The notes under the pieces were generated by a model. The model searched no databases, was not told the origin of the DNA, and saw nothing but the letters and a program-made list of their open reading frames with translations. Shown piece by piece: positions 9,886 through 18,097 of a stretch of 51,262 bases of DNA. The stretch's first letter is position 1. The number at the start of each line of letters is the position of its first letter. The translations under genes were made by a program, and so were the position numbers. Source of the DNA: Bacteroidota bacterium (GTDB taxonomy: Bacteria; Bacteroidota; Bacteroidia; B-17B0; Aurantibacillaceae); NCBI GenBank assembly GCA_016708845.1, contig JADJFB010000035.1, positions 1 to 51,262 of the forward strand, read 5' to 3'.

Positions 9886-11217
9886 ATGAAAATTTTAAAT
9901 ATTGCACTTCTTATTGTTTTACCATTTTCTGTTTTTTCTCAAAAAAACAAAGTACAAGGCGCTTGGAGATCGTTAAGTGATTATGAATCGACTTTAAATG
10001 ATAATCCAGATGTTTCTTATTTGCTAAAAGCGAAGGAAAGTATTGATTTAGCAACTGCTAATGAAGAAACAAAAAATCAGGTAAAAACCTATGCTTACAG
10101 ATTTAGAATTTACATTAATTTATTTAGCAATTCCTTAAAGGAAGAAGAGAAAAAACTAACGAGCATTGCTGATAAAAATGAAAGATTGCAAACAGCTTAT
10201 GGCAATGTAGCAACTTCCGAATTTGACGAGGCAAGTAAAAGCTTAAACAAAATCAAAGAATTAGATTTAAAAAAGTTTGAGAAGATTGCCAAAGGAGAAA
10301 CCGACTCAGAAGAAGATGGAAAATTATTTACCTCTATGAGTCAGTTGCAAGTTTACTCTGCAAACTTAGCTACTGGAAAATACAAAGTAAAAAAGTTTGA
10401 CGAAGCAGCTGATTTCTTTGAATCATTAGCTATTTCAAACACTTTTATGACTGGTAAAAAAGACACTTCTAATTTCTATAACGCATGTGTATGTGCTCAA
10501 AAAGCAAAAAACGCTACCAAAATGTTTGATTATAATAAAAAGATGATTGACGAAAACATCGCTTCGCCTTATAATTATCAAACTATTTATGATTTAAAAT
10601 TATCTCAAAACGATACAGCTGCGGCATTAGAGTATTTAAAAATTGGTCGTACTCAGTTTCCAAATGATGTGTATTTAATGAATAAAGAAACAGAGTTGTT
10701 TTTACAAAAAGGAGAGCAAGCAAAAGCTCTAGCTAATTTACAAACTGCTATTGCTAAAGAACCAAATAATGCTGTGTTACAATATGTAATTGGTAACGTG
10801 TACGATAATTTAGCAAATCCTAAAGGGAAATCAGGGAAAGACACTATTAAACCTGCTGATTATGAAGATTTAGTGGCTAAAGCAGCCGAACATTATCAAA
10901 AAGCGGTTGATTTAAAACCAGCAAGTCAAGATGGTTATTTTAACACTTTATACAATTTAGGAGCTTTATATAATAACTACGGTAACACCATTTATGCTAA
11001 AGCGATGGAAAAAGCTACCATTACCGATTTGGCAAAGAATCAAAAAGGCTATGAAGCTAAAAGTATGGATAGCTACAAAAAAGCAATTCCTTATTTAGAA
11101 CAAGCTTTGTCTATTAAACCAGACGATAAAACCTGCATCTCAGCCTTAAGAACGCTTTACTATAAAACTGGTAACGAGGCTAAAGGAAAAGAAATGAGTG
11201 AGAGAATGAAGAAGTAA
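9886..11217 (+). CDS. Exported tetratricopeptide-repeat protein
   Basis: This 443-residue protein has a signal peptide (about 1-18, LLIVLPFSVFSQ). TPR-like helices span the mature part, with clear units at about residues 240-310 (ALEYLKIGRTQFPNDVYL, ALANLQTAIAKEPNNAVL, QYVIGNVYDNL) and 395-440 (AIPYLEQALSIKPDDKTC). It resembles the gene just upstream in length, repeat phase and composition, so the pair may have arisen by duplication. Both are likely periplasmic TPR scaffolds of unknown role. The gene ends with a strong terminator before the TonB-dependent receptor. Confidence 0.83.
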   Translation: MKILNIALLIVLPFSVFSQKNKVQGAWRSLSDYESTLNDNPDVSYLLKAKESIDLATANEETKNQVKTYAYRFRIYINLFSNSLKEEEKKLTSIADKNERLQTAYGNVATSEFDEASKSLNKIKELDLKKFEKIAKGETDSEEDGKLFTSMSQLQVYSANLATGKYKVKKFDEAADFFESLAISNTFMTGKKDTSNFYNACVCAQKAKNATKMFDYNKKMIDENIASPYNYQTIYDLKLSQNDTAAALEYLKIGRTQFPNDVYLMNKETELFLQKGEQAKALANLQTAIAKEPNNAVLQYVIGNVYDNLANPKGKSGKDTIKPADYEDLVAKAAEHYQKAVDLKPASQDGYFNTLYNLGALYNNYGNTIYAKAMEKATITDLAKNQKGYEAKSMDSYKKAIPYLEQALSIKPDDKTCISALRTLYYKTGNEAKGKEMSERMKK

Positions 11218-11237
11218 GTTATTGAATTAGTATTTTG

Positions 11238-11266
11238 AAGGTCATCCAATTAGGATGACCTTTTTT
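11238..11266 (+). terminator. Rho-independent terminator of the TPR gene pair
   Basis: A perfect 10-bp stem (AAGGTCATCC with GGATGACCTT, loop AATTA) runs into six T. It lies 20 bp past the stop codon. Confidence 0.9.
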
Positions 11267-11312
11267 GTTTTTTACCGCTCATAACAATCCTGTTTTCAAC
11301 CAAAAAAATACC

Positions 11313-11342
11313 TTTTTTAAATCACATATTTTGGTAAATTTG
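11313..11342 (+). promoter_or_regulatory. Possible Bacteroidota promoter of the TonB-dependent receptor gene
   Basis: A perfect -7 box TAAATTTG (11335-11342) lies 20 bp before the ATG. At the expected 19-bp spacing the -33 position reads TTT instead of TTG, so only one element is a full match. Confidence 0.4.
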
Positions 11343-11362
11343 CTTTCCCCTAAAATTAAAAT

Positions 11363-13708
11363 ATGACACGTACATTTTATACATTTTGTTTTTTATTATT
11401 AACTGTTCTTGGCTTCTCTCAAAGTGCTACTATCAGAGGTTTTGTGTACAATAAAGATAATGGTGAGCCTGTAGCTTTCTCTAACGTTTACTTAAAAGGT
11501 ACTACAACTGGGGCGTCTTCTGATATGAATGGGTTTTTCTCCATCAATAAAGTAGCTCCTGGTACTTACGTATTAATGGTTACTAACCTTGAATTTGACA
11601 CCATTTCAGAAAATATTACTATTAAAGCTGGCGAATTGGTAACTAAAAAATTCTTTTCTACAAAAGGTGGAGTTATCTTAAATACCGTAGATGTAACTGC
11701 TGAACAAATGGAGAAAATTGAAACGCCAAATGTTGCCGTTCAAAAAATCGATCCTGTGGCTATTAATAAATTACCAAGTGTTGGTGAACCCGATCTAGCT
11801 CAATATTTACAAGTATTACCAGGTGTTGTATTTACAGGTGATCAAGGTGGTCAGTTATATATTAGAGGTGGTTTACCAATTCAAAATAAAGTATTACTAG
11901 ATGGTATGGTAATTTACAATCCATTTCACTCAATTGGTTTATTTTCGGTGTTTGATAATGACATTATGAGAAGTGCTGATGTATATAGTGCTGGTTTTGG
12001 TGCTGAATACGGCGGAAGAACATCTTCAATTATGGATATTACAACACGTGATGGTAACAAAAAACATTTATCAGGAAAAGTTTCAGCTTCTACATTTGGA
12101 GCAAAATTAACCTTAGAAGGTCCATTAAAAAAATTAAAAGAAGATGGTAAAGGAAGCTCATCTTTCTTATTATCTGGTAAAACATCGTATTTACCTCAAA
12201 CATCAAAAACCTTATATCCTTACGCTAATAAAAATAACGATGATGGTTTGCCTTTTTATTATACAGATTTATATGGTAAGGTATCTATCAACGGAAATAA
12301 TGGTAGTAAAGTAAATTTATTTGGATATAACTTTAATGATAAAGTAGTATACAAAGATTTAGCAAAATTCAACTGGACATCGTTTGGTGGTGGAACTAAT
12401 TTTATCTTAATACCTCAAAGTTCTTCGTTATTAATTGAAGGTAATTTTGCTTATTCTCAATACAAAATTAATTACGAAGGAGCAACCGAAACCGATAAAA
12501 AATCAAGTTCGGTTGGTGGTTTTAATGGAGGTTTTAATTTCTTAAAATATTTTGGTCGTAATGAATTAAAATATGGTTTTGAATTAGTTGGTACTAACAC
12601 AAGTTATACTTTACAAAATCCAAACTTAGCTATAATTAATTACGCAAAAAACTCTTTGGAGTTAGGTGCTCATATGAAGTTTAGATGGTTAGATAAAAAG
12701 AAATGGATTGTATTAGAGCCTAGTTTCAGAGTTCAATACTACGCGTCTTTTGCAAACTTCTCTCCTGAACCTCGCTTACAAGGTAAGGTTAACTTCACTA
12801 AAAAAATACGTATGAAATTTGCGGGCGGTTTATATAGCCAAAGTTTAATGAGTGCAAGTTCTGATAGAGATGTTGTGAATTTATTTTATGGATTTATTAA
12901 CGGACCAGAAAATTTACCAACTACTTACAAAGACAAAAATAATAACACCGTTAATACGAAAGGTGTTATTCAAAAATCTCGTCACTTAGTTGGTGGATTT
13001 GAAATTGACGTATTGAAAAATTTAGAAATTCAAATCGAAGGGTATCAAAAATATTTCACTCAAATGGCAAGCGTAAACAGAGATAAATTGTTTGATGATA
13101 CTCCTGAAAATGCTGACAAATTGGATGCTAATAAAAAAGATTTTATCATGGAGCAGGGTGAAGCAACTGGTTTAGATTTTACTGCTAAATATGAGAAAAA
13201 ACGTTTTTACTTTTGGGCAGTGTATTCTTTAACGTTTAATAAGCGTTATACTGGAAATACAGCTAGTGGCGATGTTTTTGAATACGCTCCAGTGTTTGAT
13301 AGAAGACATAATGTGAATTTAGTTGGAACCTATACTTTTGGTAAAAAACGTAATTTAGATTTAAGTATTCGTTGGAACTATGGTTCTGGTTTTCCTTTTA
13401 CACCTACACAAGGTTATTACCCACAAGTTGATTTTGGAAACAACTTCAATTATGATTATTCAACAGCTAATGCTAATTTAGGCTACATGCCAGGCGATTT
13501 TAACTCTCGTCGTTTACCTGATTACCATCGTATGGATGTAAGTTTAAAATGGTTATATAATATCAGCGAGAAAACTAAATTAGAAGTAAATGTTGGTGCA
13601 ACTAACGTTTATAACCGCGAAAATATTTTCTATTTTGATCGTGTAAAAAACAAACGCGTTAATCAGTTGCCAATTTTACCTAACGTTAATATCAGCTTTA
13701 AATTTTAA
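11363..13708 (+). CDS. TonB-dependent outer-membrane receptor
   Basis: This 781-residue protein has a signal peptide (about 1-20, ending GFSQ) and a CarboxypepD_reg-like beta-sandwich (about 22-105, SATIRGFVYNKDNGEPVAFS and DMNGFFSI). A plug domain follows (about 115-235, with LPGVVFTGDQGGQLYIRGG and LLDGMVIYNP), then a 22-strand-type barrel rich in Y, N, F and G that ends in a C-terminal phenylalanine (NVNISFKF). It should import a TonB-energised ligand across the outer membrane. The ligand cannot be told from sequence, and no SusD partner is nearby, so a polysaccharide-utilisation role is not supported. The cobalamin adenosyltransferase gene starts 6 bp downstream, which hints at a corrinoid link but does not prove one. 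Confidence 0.9.
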   Translation: MTRTFYTFCFLLLTVLGFSQSATIRGFVYNKDNGEPVAFSNVYLKGTTTGASSDMNGFFSINKVAPGTYVLMVTNLEFDTISENITIKAGELVTKKFFSTKGGVILNTVDVTAEQMEKIETPNVAVQKIDPVAINKLPSVGEPDLAQYLQVLPGVVFTGDQGGQLYIRGGLPIQNKVLLDGMVIYNPFHSIGLFSVFDNDIMRSADVYSAGFGAEYGGRTSSIMDITTRDGNKKHLSGKVSASTFGAKLTLEGPLKKLKEDGKGSSSFLLSGKTSYLPQTSKTLYPYANKNNDDGLPFYYTDLYGKVSINGNNGSKVNLFGYNFNDKVVYKDLAKFNWTSFGGGTNFILIPQSSSLLIEGNFAYSQYKINYEGATETDKKSSSVGGFNGGFNFLKYFGRNELKYGFELVGTNTSYTLQNPNLAIINYAKNSLELGAHMKFRWLDKKKWIVLEPSFRVQYYASFANFSPEPRLQGKVNFTKKIRMKFAGGLYSQSLMSASSDRDVVNLFYGFINGPENLPTTYKDKNNNTVNTKGVIQKSRHLVGGFEIDVLKNLEIQIEGYQKYFTQMASVNRDKLFDDTPENADKLDANKKDFIMEQGEATGLDFTAKYEKKRFYFWAVYSLTFNKRYTGNTASGDVFEYAPVFDRRHNVNLVGTYTFGKKRNLDLSIRWNYGSGFPFTPTQGYYPQVDFGNNFNYDYSTANANLGYMPGDFNSRRLPDYHRMDVSLKWLYNISEKTKLEVNVGATNVYNRENIFYFDRVKNKRVNQLPILPNVNISFKF

Positions 13709-13714
13709 TTCATC

Positions 13715-14095
13715 TTGGCTTTTAAAATCTATACTAAAACAGGAGATAAAGGACAAACGTCTTTAATTGGGGGAACACGTATTCCTAAATTTGACATTAG
13801 AATTGAAGCATACGGAACGGTAGATGAATTAAATTCTAATATTGGTTTGGTGCGTGATCAAGAAATTGATGAACATTCCAAAACGATTTTAATTGAAGTT
13901 CAAGATAGATTGTTTACCATTGGTTCTCTTTTAGCAGCTGATCCTGAAAAAAATAAAATGGTGTTGCCTCAAATTTCCGATGCTGATATTGAGTTATTAG
14001 AAAAAGAAATTGATGCCATGAATGAACACTTACCAGAAATGAAGTTTTGTACTTCCTGGTGGGCATACAACCATTTCGTTTTGTCATTTAGCTAG
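13715..14095 (+). CDS. Cob(I)alamin adenosyltransferase, PduO type, truncated by frameshift (N-terminal part)
   Basis: The first 107 residues match the PduO-type ATP:corrinoid adenosyltransferase, which makes adenosylcobalamin from cob(I)alamin. Visible are the N-terminal ATP-binding signature YTKTGDKGQTSLIGG and VDELNSNIGL. After LPEMKF the frame breaks and the last 19 residues are spurious. Deleting one T from the four-T run at 14045-14048 restores FVLPGGHTT and the rest of the family. The start is TTG at 13715, since no ATG is available. It sits 6 bp after the TonB receptor and should be co-transcribed with the thioesterase gene downstream. Confidence 0.85.
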   Translation: MAFKIYTKTGDKGQTSLIGGTRIPKFDIRIEAYGTVDELNSNIGLVRDQEIDEHSKTILIEVQDRLFTIGSLLAADPEKNKMVLPQISDADIELLEKEIDAMNEHLPEMKFCTSWWAYNHFVLSFS

Positions 14096-14267
14096 ATGTG
14101 TTTGCCGCAGAGCAGAGCGTTGTGTTTTGCGTTTAAATGAAGAACAACCTGTGAACGAATTAATATATAAATACTTAAATCGTTTATCGGATTACCTGTT
14201 TGTATTATCTCGCAAATTTACTCAAGATTTAAAGGCTGCAGAAACGCCTTGGAAACCTCGTGTATAA
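14044..14267 (+). pseudogene. Out-of-frame C-terminal part of the PduO-type adenosyltransferase
   Basis: In the alternative frame this stretch encodes FVLPGGHTTISFCHLARC, then VCRRAERCVLRL and a helical tail ending WKPRV, before a stop at 14265-14267. The PGG and RxxCRRAER motifs are the active-site core of this family, so the intact protein would be about 183 residues. The stop overlaps the next start codon as TAATG, a normal translational coupling. This argues that the gene is real and that the frameshift is recent or an artefact. Confidence 0.85.
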
Positions 14268-14695
14268 TGTCTGCACCCCAAAAAATAGTTGATATGATGA
14301 TGGCCAGCGACTTTTTTAGTCAATGGTTAGGTATTGAAATTTTGGAGGTGAAAGAAGGATCTTGCAAACTTCAAATGACGGTTCGTAAAGACATGCTAAA
14401 TGGCTTTGGAATTGCTCACGGAGGAATTACTTATTCCTTAGCTGATAGTGCTTTAGCATTTGCCTCTAACTCTCATGGACAAAAATCCGTATCTATCGAA
14501 ACATCTATTTCTCACACAGAATCGTTGAAAGAAAATGATGTGATTATAGCCGAAGCTTTTGAAGAAAAATGTTCTAATAAAATTGGAATTTATACTATCA
14601 AAATCACGAAGAGTTCTGATTTAAAAGTGGTGGCTTTATTTAAAGGCACAGTTTATCGTACTTCCCAAAATTGGTTAAATTCAACAGAAGATTAA
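14267..14695 (+). CDS. PaaI-like hotdog-fold thioesterase
   Basis: This 142-residue protein belongs to the PaaI/YdiI hotdog family and hydrolyses acyl- or phenylacetyl-CoA type thioesters. The core motif GFGIAHGGITYSLADSALAFA carries the HGG turn and the catalytic-helix Asp. I chose the ATG at 14267 (MSAPQKIVDMMM), which overlaps the preceding stop as TAATG. An in-frame TTG at 14249 would add six residues but lies inside the upstream gene. The name PaaI fits, but there are no phenylacetate genes here, so a general housekeeping thioesterase is as likely. Confidence 0.85.
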   Translation: MSAPQKIVDMMMASDFFSQWLGIEILEVKEGSCKLQMTVRKDMLNGFGIAHGGITYSLADSALAFASNSHGQKSVSIETSISHTESLKENDVIIAEAFEEKCSNKIGIYTIKITKSSDLKVVALFKGTVYRTSQNWLNSTED

Positions 14696-14836
14696 ACTTT
14701 AGAGTCATCTTTGAGTCCAACACTCAAATCCTTTAAATTTTTTTACTTATGAAATAGCCATGTTTACCTAAATGCAAATTAAGATAAACTAAACTGGCTA
14801 TACCATAAGACCATTAACCAAATTAAATATCAACTT

Positions 14837-15313
14837 ATGAAATCAGTTATTTTTATGTTATGTATCCTATTGATAGGAACAAATAGTGCCTTTTCTCAAA
14901 AAGGAGGCCGAGGCCACGGAAAAGGAAATGGACACGGGAATGCCAAAAACCAACGAGGAACGAGAGTTGTTGTTAAAAATCATCCTCGAGGTAATAGAGT
15001 TGTCGTAAAGAGCAAATATCGTCCAGCTAAAATAGTGGTGTATCACCCGCATTGGCGCCCAAATTATGGCTATCATCGCCGTTGGGTATATTTCCCACGT
15101 CACAATTTTTATTGGGATAATTGGAGACAAGGTTATTACTACCGAAATGGAGCCGTTTGGATTTTTAATACAACGCCACCGCCAGTGATTATAAATGTGA
15201 ATTTGGATAAAGAACCCAATTATGAGCTGAAAGAAGGCGATGATGATGTGGATGATGTATATCAAACTAACGATGATCATTTAAAAGAATTTAAAACAAA
15301 TAGCATTAAGTAG
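14837..15313 (+). CDS. Small secreted protein, Gly/His/Arg-rich with an acidic tail
   Basis: I do not recognise a family for this 158-residue protein. It has a signal peptide (about 1-20, NSAFSQ), then a strongly basic segment with Gly-His-Lys repeats (22-45) and two VVVK-type repeats (TRVVVK, NRVVVK). An aromatic His/Tyr/Trp/Arg-rich middle follows (65-110), then PPP, and an acidic stretch DDDVDDVYQTNDD near the end. The charge asymmetry suggests an extracellular or periplasmic protein that could bind polyanions or metals, which is only an inference. It stands alone between the thioesterase gene and rplS. Confidence 0.7.
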   Translation: MKSVIFMLCILLIGTNSAFSQKGGRGHGKGNGHGNAKNQRGTRVVVKNHPRGNRVVVKSKYRPAKIVVYHPHWRPNYGYHRRWVYFPRHNFYWDNWRQGYYYRNGAVWIFNTTPPPVIINVNLDKEPNYELKEGDDDVDDVYQTNDDHLKEFKTNSIK

Positions 15314-15359
15314 CTGTTTTTCAGTAGGATATATAGTTTGTTGGTTTGTAAATTAATTT

Positions 15360-15389
15360 TTGTCATTACACAATAATGTTCTATATTTG
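15360..15389 (+). promoter_or_regulatory. Bacteroidota sigma-A promoter of rplS
   Basis: TTG at 15360-15362, a 19-bp spacer and TATATTTG at 15382-15389 match the phylum's -33/-7 consensus exactly. Transcription should start near 15396 and leave a leader of about 68 nt before rplS. Confidence 0.8.
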
Positions 15390-15395
15390 CACTCC

Positions 15396-15463
15396 ACTTT
15401 TTAGCCTCTGGTTGCACGGTGCAGCGAATGCCAAAAATGATAAATATTAAAAAATAAGAAACA
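15396..15463 (+). promoter_or_regulatory. Possible structured 5' leader of rplS
   Basis: The leader between the promoter and the ATG contains a GC-rich hairpin, GTTGCA (15411-15416) with TGCAGC (15420-15425) and a CGG loop, inside otherwise AT-rich sequence. Ribosomal-protein leaders that bind their own product are known for several ribosomal protein genes. Whether this is one is inference from position and base composition. Confidence 0.35.
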
Positions 15464-15835
15464 ATGAGTTTATTATTAGATTACGTAAAAAAACAATTAG
15501 CAGCAGAGGTTGCTCATCCAAAGTTTAAAGCTGGTGATACTATTACAGTTCACTACAAAATTAAAGAGGGTGATAAAGAGCGTATTCAGCAGTTTTCTGG
15601 TGTTGTTATTCAACGCAAAAACGAGCCAGCAACGGCATCTTTCACAGTTCGTAAAATTTCAAATGGAGTAGGTGTAGAGCGTATCTTCCCAGTATCATCT
15701 CCGTTTATTGATAAAATAGAATTAAACAAACAAGGTATTGTTCGTCGTGCTAAAATTTACTATTTACGTACTCGTACTGGTAAAGCAGCTCGTATCCGCG
15801 AGAAAATCCAAAAAAGCACTAAAGTGGCAAAATAA
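15464..15835 (+). CDS. rplS: 50S ribosomal protein L19
   Basis: This 123-residue protein of the large ribosomal subunit sits at the 30S-50S interface. Characteristic segments are FKAGDTITVHYKIKEG, RIQQFSGVVIQ, SFTVRKISNGVGVERIFPVSSP and KIYYLRTRTGKAARI. The length is normal. It has its own consensus promoter and a strong terminator, so it is a single-gene unit, unlike the rpsP-trmD-rplS operon of proteobacteria. Confidence 0.97.
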   Translation: MSLLLDYVKKQLAAEVAHPKFKAGDTITVHYKIKEGDKERIQQFSGVVIQRKNEPATASFTVRKISNGVGVERIFPVSSPFIDKIELNKQGIVRRAKIYYLRTRTGKAARIREKIQKSTKVAK

Positions 15836-15851
15836 AAAATTATATAGTATT

Positions 15852-15888
15852 AAAAAACCCTCTCAATATAAAGTTGAGAGGGTTTTTT
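15852..15888 (+). terminator. Rho-independent terminator of rplS
   Basis: A 15-bp stem (AACCCTCTCAA with TTGAGAGGGTT plus flanking A/T pairs, 7-nt loop) ends in six T. The A-run on the left means it could also work for murB, which converges from the right, but murB ends 42 bp away. Confidence 0.9.
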
Positions 15889-15930
15889 CATGGAATTATA
15901 GGTTAAGCGACTCTATGCTAAATTGCCCTT

Positions 15931-16947
15931 TTAAATAATATTTACTTCTCTTTCCAAATCCACACCAAACTTAGCTTTTACGGTTTGCAATACATGAGTA
16001 GATAGATCATAAATTTCATTTCCTGTTGCTCTTCCGTAATTAACTAATACTAAGGCTTGCAATTTATGTACGCCAGCGTCACCCACGCGATAGCCTTTTA
16101 AGCCACTTTGTTCAATAAGCCAACCTGCTGCTAATTTGTAGTTTGAATTGTCTAAGGGATAAGCCACTAAATTTGGAAATTCATGTTTCAATCGTTCATA
16201 AACACTTGCCGCTACTTCAGGGTTTTTAAAGAAACTACCAGCATTACCAATTTCTTTTGGGTTAGGTAATTTGCTGCTTCTAATATTAATAACAGCTTGA
16301 GAGATTGCTTTAAGGCTTAAATCAGAAACATTCATCGCATCTAACTCTTGTTTGATAGCGCCATATTCGATATGAAAGGTTGGTGATTTAGATAACTGAA
16401 ACGTTACGGATGTAATGATGAATTGATTTTTGAATTTTCGTTTAAATACGCTTTCTCTATAACCAAATTCACATTCTGATTTTGTAAATGTTTTTAATTC
16501 TCCAGTTTGAGTATGGATGGCTTCTAATTCATAAAAGGTGTCTTTAATTTCTACACCGTAAGCACCAATATTTTGCATGGGACTAGCCCCAGTACAACCT
16601 GGTATTAAAGATAAATTTTCTAAGCCTCCAAAATTTTGCTGAATGCTCCACATCACAAACTCGTGCCACACTTCGCCAGCCGCACATTTTACAAATACAG
16701 AATCTGCAGTTTCTTTAACAATCTCAATCCCTTTTAAATCATTTTTAATAACCAGTGCATCTACATTTTTGGTGAGTAATAAATTACTTCCTCCTCCTAA
16801 AATTAAACGCTCATTAGTTTTGTATTCATTACTCTGTAATAATTCTTGAATGTTTTGAATGGATTGAATAGAAGTAAAGAATTTTGCTTCAGCATCAATA
16901 CCGAAGGTGTTATATGGTTTAAGGGAAATATTTGCCGAAATAGTCAT
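15931..16947 (-). CDS. murB: UDP-N-acetylenolpyruvoylglucosamine reductase
   Basis: This 338-residue FAD enzyme reduces UDP-GlcNAc-enolpyruvate to UDP-MurNAc in cytoplasmic peptidoglycan synthesis. The N-terminal FAD domain has the NTFGIDA start and LILGGGSNLLL (48-57), then GLENLSLIPGCTGASPMQNIGAYGVEI. The proton-donor serine is in NAGSFFKNP (S238). GYRESVFKRKF marks it as the E. coli-like type I form, and the length agrees. The terminator at 16960-16986 separates it from the upstream bacilliredoxin, so it probably has its own promoter in the short gap. Confidence 0.96.
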   Translation of the reverse strand: MTISANISLKPYNTFGIDAEAKFFTSIQSIQNIQELLQSNEYKTNERLILGGGSNLLLTKNVDALVIKNDLKGIEIVKETADSVFVKCAAGEVWHEFVMWSIQQNFGGLENLSLIPGCTGASPMQNIGAYGVEIKDTFYELEAIHTQTGELKTFTKSECEFGYRESVFKRKFKNQFIITSVTFQLSKSPTFHIEYGAIKQELDAMNVSDLSLKAISQAVINIRSSKLPNPKEIGNAGSFFKNPEVAASVYERLKHEFPNLVAYPLDNSNYKLAAGWLIEQSGLKGYRVGDAGVHKLQALVLVNYGRATGNEIYDLSTHVLQTVKAKFGVDLEREVNII

Positions 16948-16959
16948 AGCTTAAAATTA

Positions 16960-16986
16960 AAAAAAGCCTCACGAGGAGGCTTTTAT
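16960..16986 (-). terminator. Rho-independent terminator of the bacilliredoxin gene
   Basis: On the minus strand a 9-bp stem (AAAAGCCTC with GAGGCTTTT, 5-nt loop) ends in a T run. It lies between the bacilliredoxin stop and the murB start. Confidence 0.85.
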
Positions 16987-17028
16987 TTTTTTAAGACTTT
17001 TTAAAAATCAATTGTTTGCAATTAGAGT

Positions 17029-17439
17029 TTAGCAGAACTCGTCGTAAACCATTTTTAAGTGTTCAGCAATCATGGCAGCTGTTCTTCCTTCAATATTGTG
17101 GCGCTCAACAAAATGAACTAATTCACCATTTTTAAATAAGGCAATTGCTGGAGATGATGGTGGATACGGAGCAAAATGTTGACGAGCTTGGTTAACAGCG
17201 TCTCCGTCAAATCCTGCAAATACAGTAGTTAATTTGGATGGTTTTTTACCATTATCTAAACTTAATTTAACGCCTGGGCGGCAAGCTCCTGCAGCACAGC
17301 CACAAACAGAGTTAACTACCATTAATACAGTTCCTTCTGTTTTTAGAGCGTTTTCAACGCTATCAGGAGTTCTTAAATCTTCAAAGCCAACAGCAGTTAA
17401 TTCTGCTTTCATGGGGGTTACTAGTGCTTCTGGATACAT
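17029..17439 (-). CDS. BrxA/BrxB family bacilliredoxin
   Basis: This 136-residue cytoplasmic thiol-disulfide protein is of the YphP/YqiW type. Its thioredoxin-like fold has the family's CGC active site (C46-G47-C48) in VNSVCGCAAGACRPG, followed by C53. In Firmicutes these proteins remove bacillithiol from oxidised proteins. Many Bacteroidota also carry the family, and whether this organism makes bacillithiol cannot be judged from the window. A perfect -7 box (TACATTTG on the minus strand, plus positions 17480-17487) lies 40 bp before the ATG, without a clear TTG. It ends in its own terminator. Confidence 0.9.
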   Translation of the reverse strand: MYPEALVTPMKAELTAVGFEDLRTPDSVENALKTEGTVLMVVNSVCGCAAGACRPGVKLSLDNGKKPSKLTTVFAGFDGDAVNQARQHFAPYPPSSPAIALFKNGELVHFVERHNIEGRTAAMIAEHLKMVYDEFC

Positions 17440-17555
17440 ATCTTTTATCTTTTTAAATGAGTAATTAGTTAATAGACAACAAATGTAGCTATCAAAGCTT
17501 AGTTTAACTATTAAATTATGCTAAAAATGATGATAGGGTTGTAATATAAAAAAGG

Positions 17556-18020
17556 CTAATTATGAGTCAGCTTGTAGTAATTTTCGCTGGCCATTAAAGA
17601 CTTTTCTTTCTTATTTACAGTTAATATTGCCACTGGATAATCTGCTAAATCTTGTTTTAAAGATTCAGAGACTTTAGCTAATTCAATTTGTAACTCAAAA
17701 GGTTCTTCTACTAATTCTCTTAAGCCAGAAGGGATTTGAGTGTCAACAATGACTAATTTATTGTTGTAAGTTGCTTTTTTGAAGACGATGGAATACAATT
17801 TTCCGCTTTCAAGAGATAGAGTGACGGCTTTTGATTTTTTACTAAAAACCGAATCTTTTAAATTTCCGTCGCTGTAAATAAGAATGGTGTAATCACCAAC
17901 GGCTTTGTCTTCTACTAATGCAGAGGCATTTATTTCTAAAACTTTTATCTGAGCTTTAAAGCTCAATGTTAATATGATAAATGAAAAAGTGGAAAGAACT
18001 CTAAGTAATGGTGTTTGCAT
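17556..18020 (-). CDS. Exported protein of unknown function
   Basis: This 154-residue protein has a signal peptide (about 1-23, cut near SFKAQ). The mature part looks like a small beta-sandwich: short alternating strands such as YTILIYSDGNLKDSVF and AVTLSLESGKLYSIVFKK resemble carboxypeptidase-regulatory-like modules that often decorate Bacteroidota exported proteins. I can assign no catalytic motif. It lies 77 bp downstream of the HhH-barrel gene on the same strand and may be transcribed with it. Confidence 0.7.
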   Translation of the reverse strand: MQTPLLRVLSTFSFIILTLSFKAQIKVLEINASALVEDKAVGDYTILIYSDGNLKDSVFSKKSKAVTLSLESGKLYSIVFKKATYNNKLVIVDTQIPSGLRELVEEPFELQIELAKVSESLKQDLADYPVAILTVNKKEKSLMASENYYKLTHN

Positions 18021-18097
18021 ATAGTCTTATTTTTTGTTTAACCAACTTCGATTTATACGAGTTAATGACCGATAAGGTTGCAAAAAAGTCAGATAAA

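Noticed and set aside
14867..15280. 137-codon minus-strand frame opposite the basic secreted protein
   Set aside because: The hydrophobic Ile-rich translation mirrors the Asp/Tyr/Asn codons of the plus-strand gene, which has a convincing signal peptide.
15738..15938. Plus-strand frame overlapping the rplS end and its terminator
   Set aside because: It runs through the terminator hairpin and overlaps rplS in another frame.
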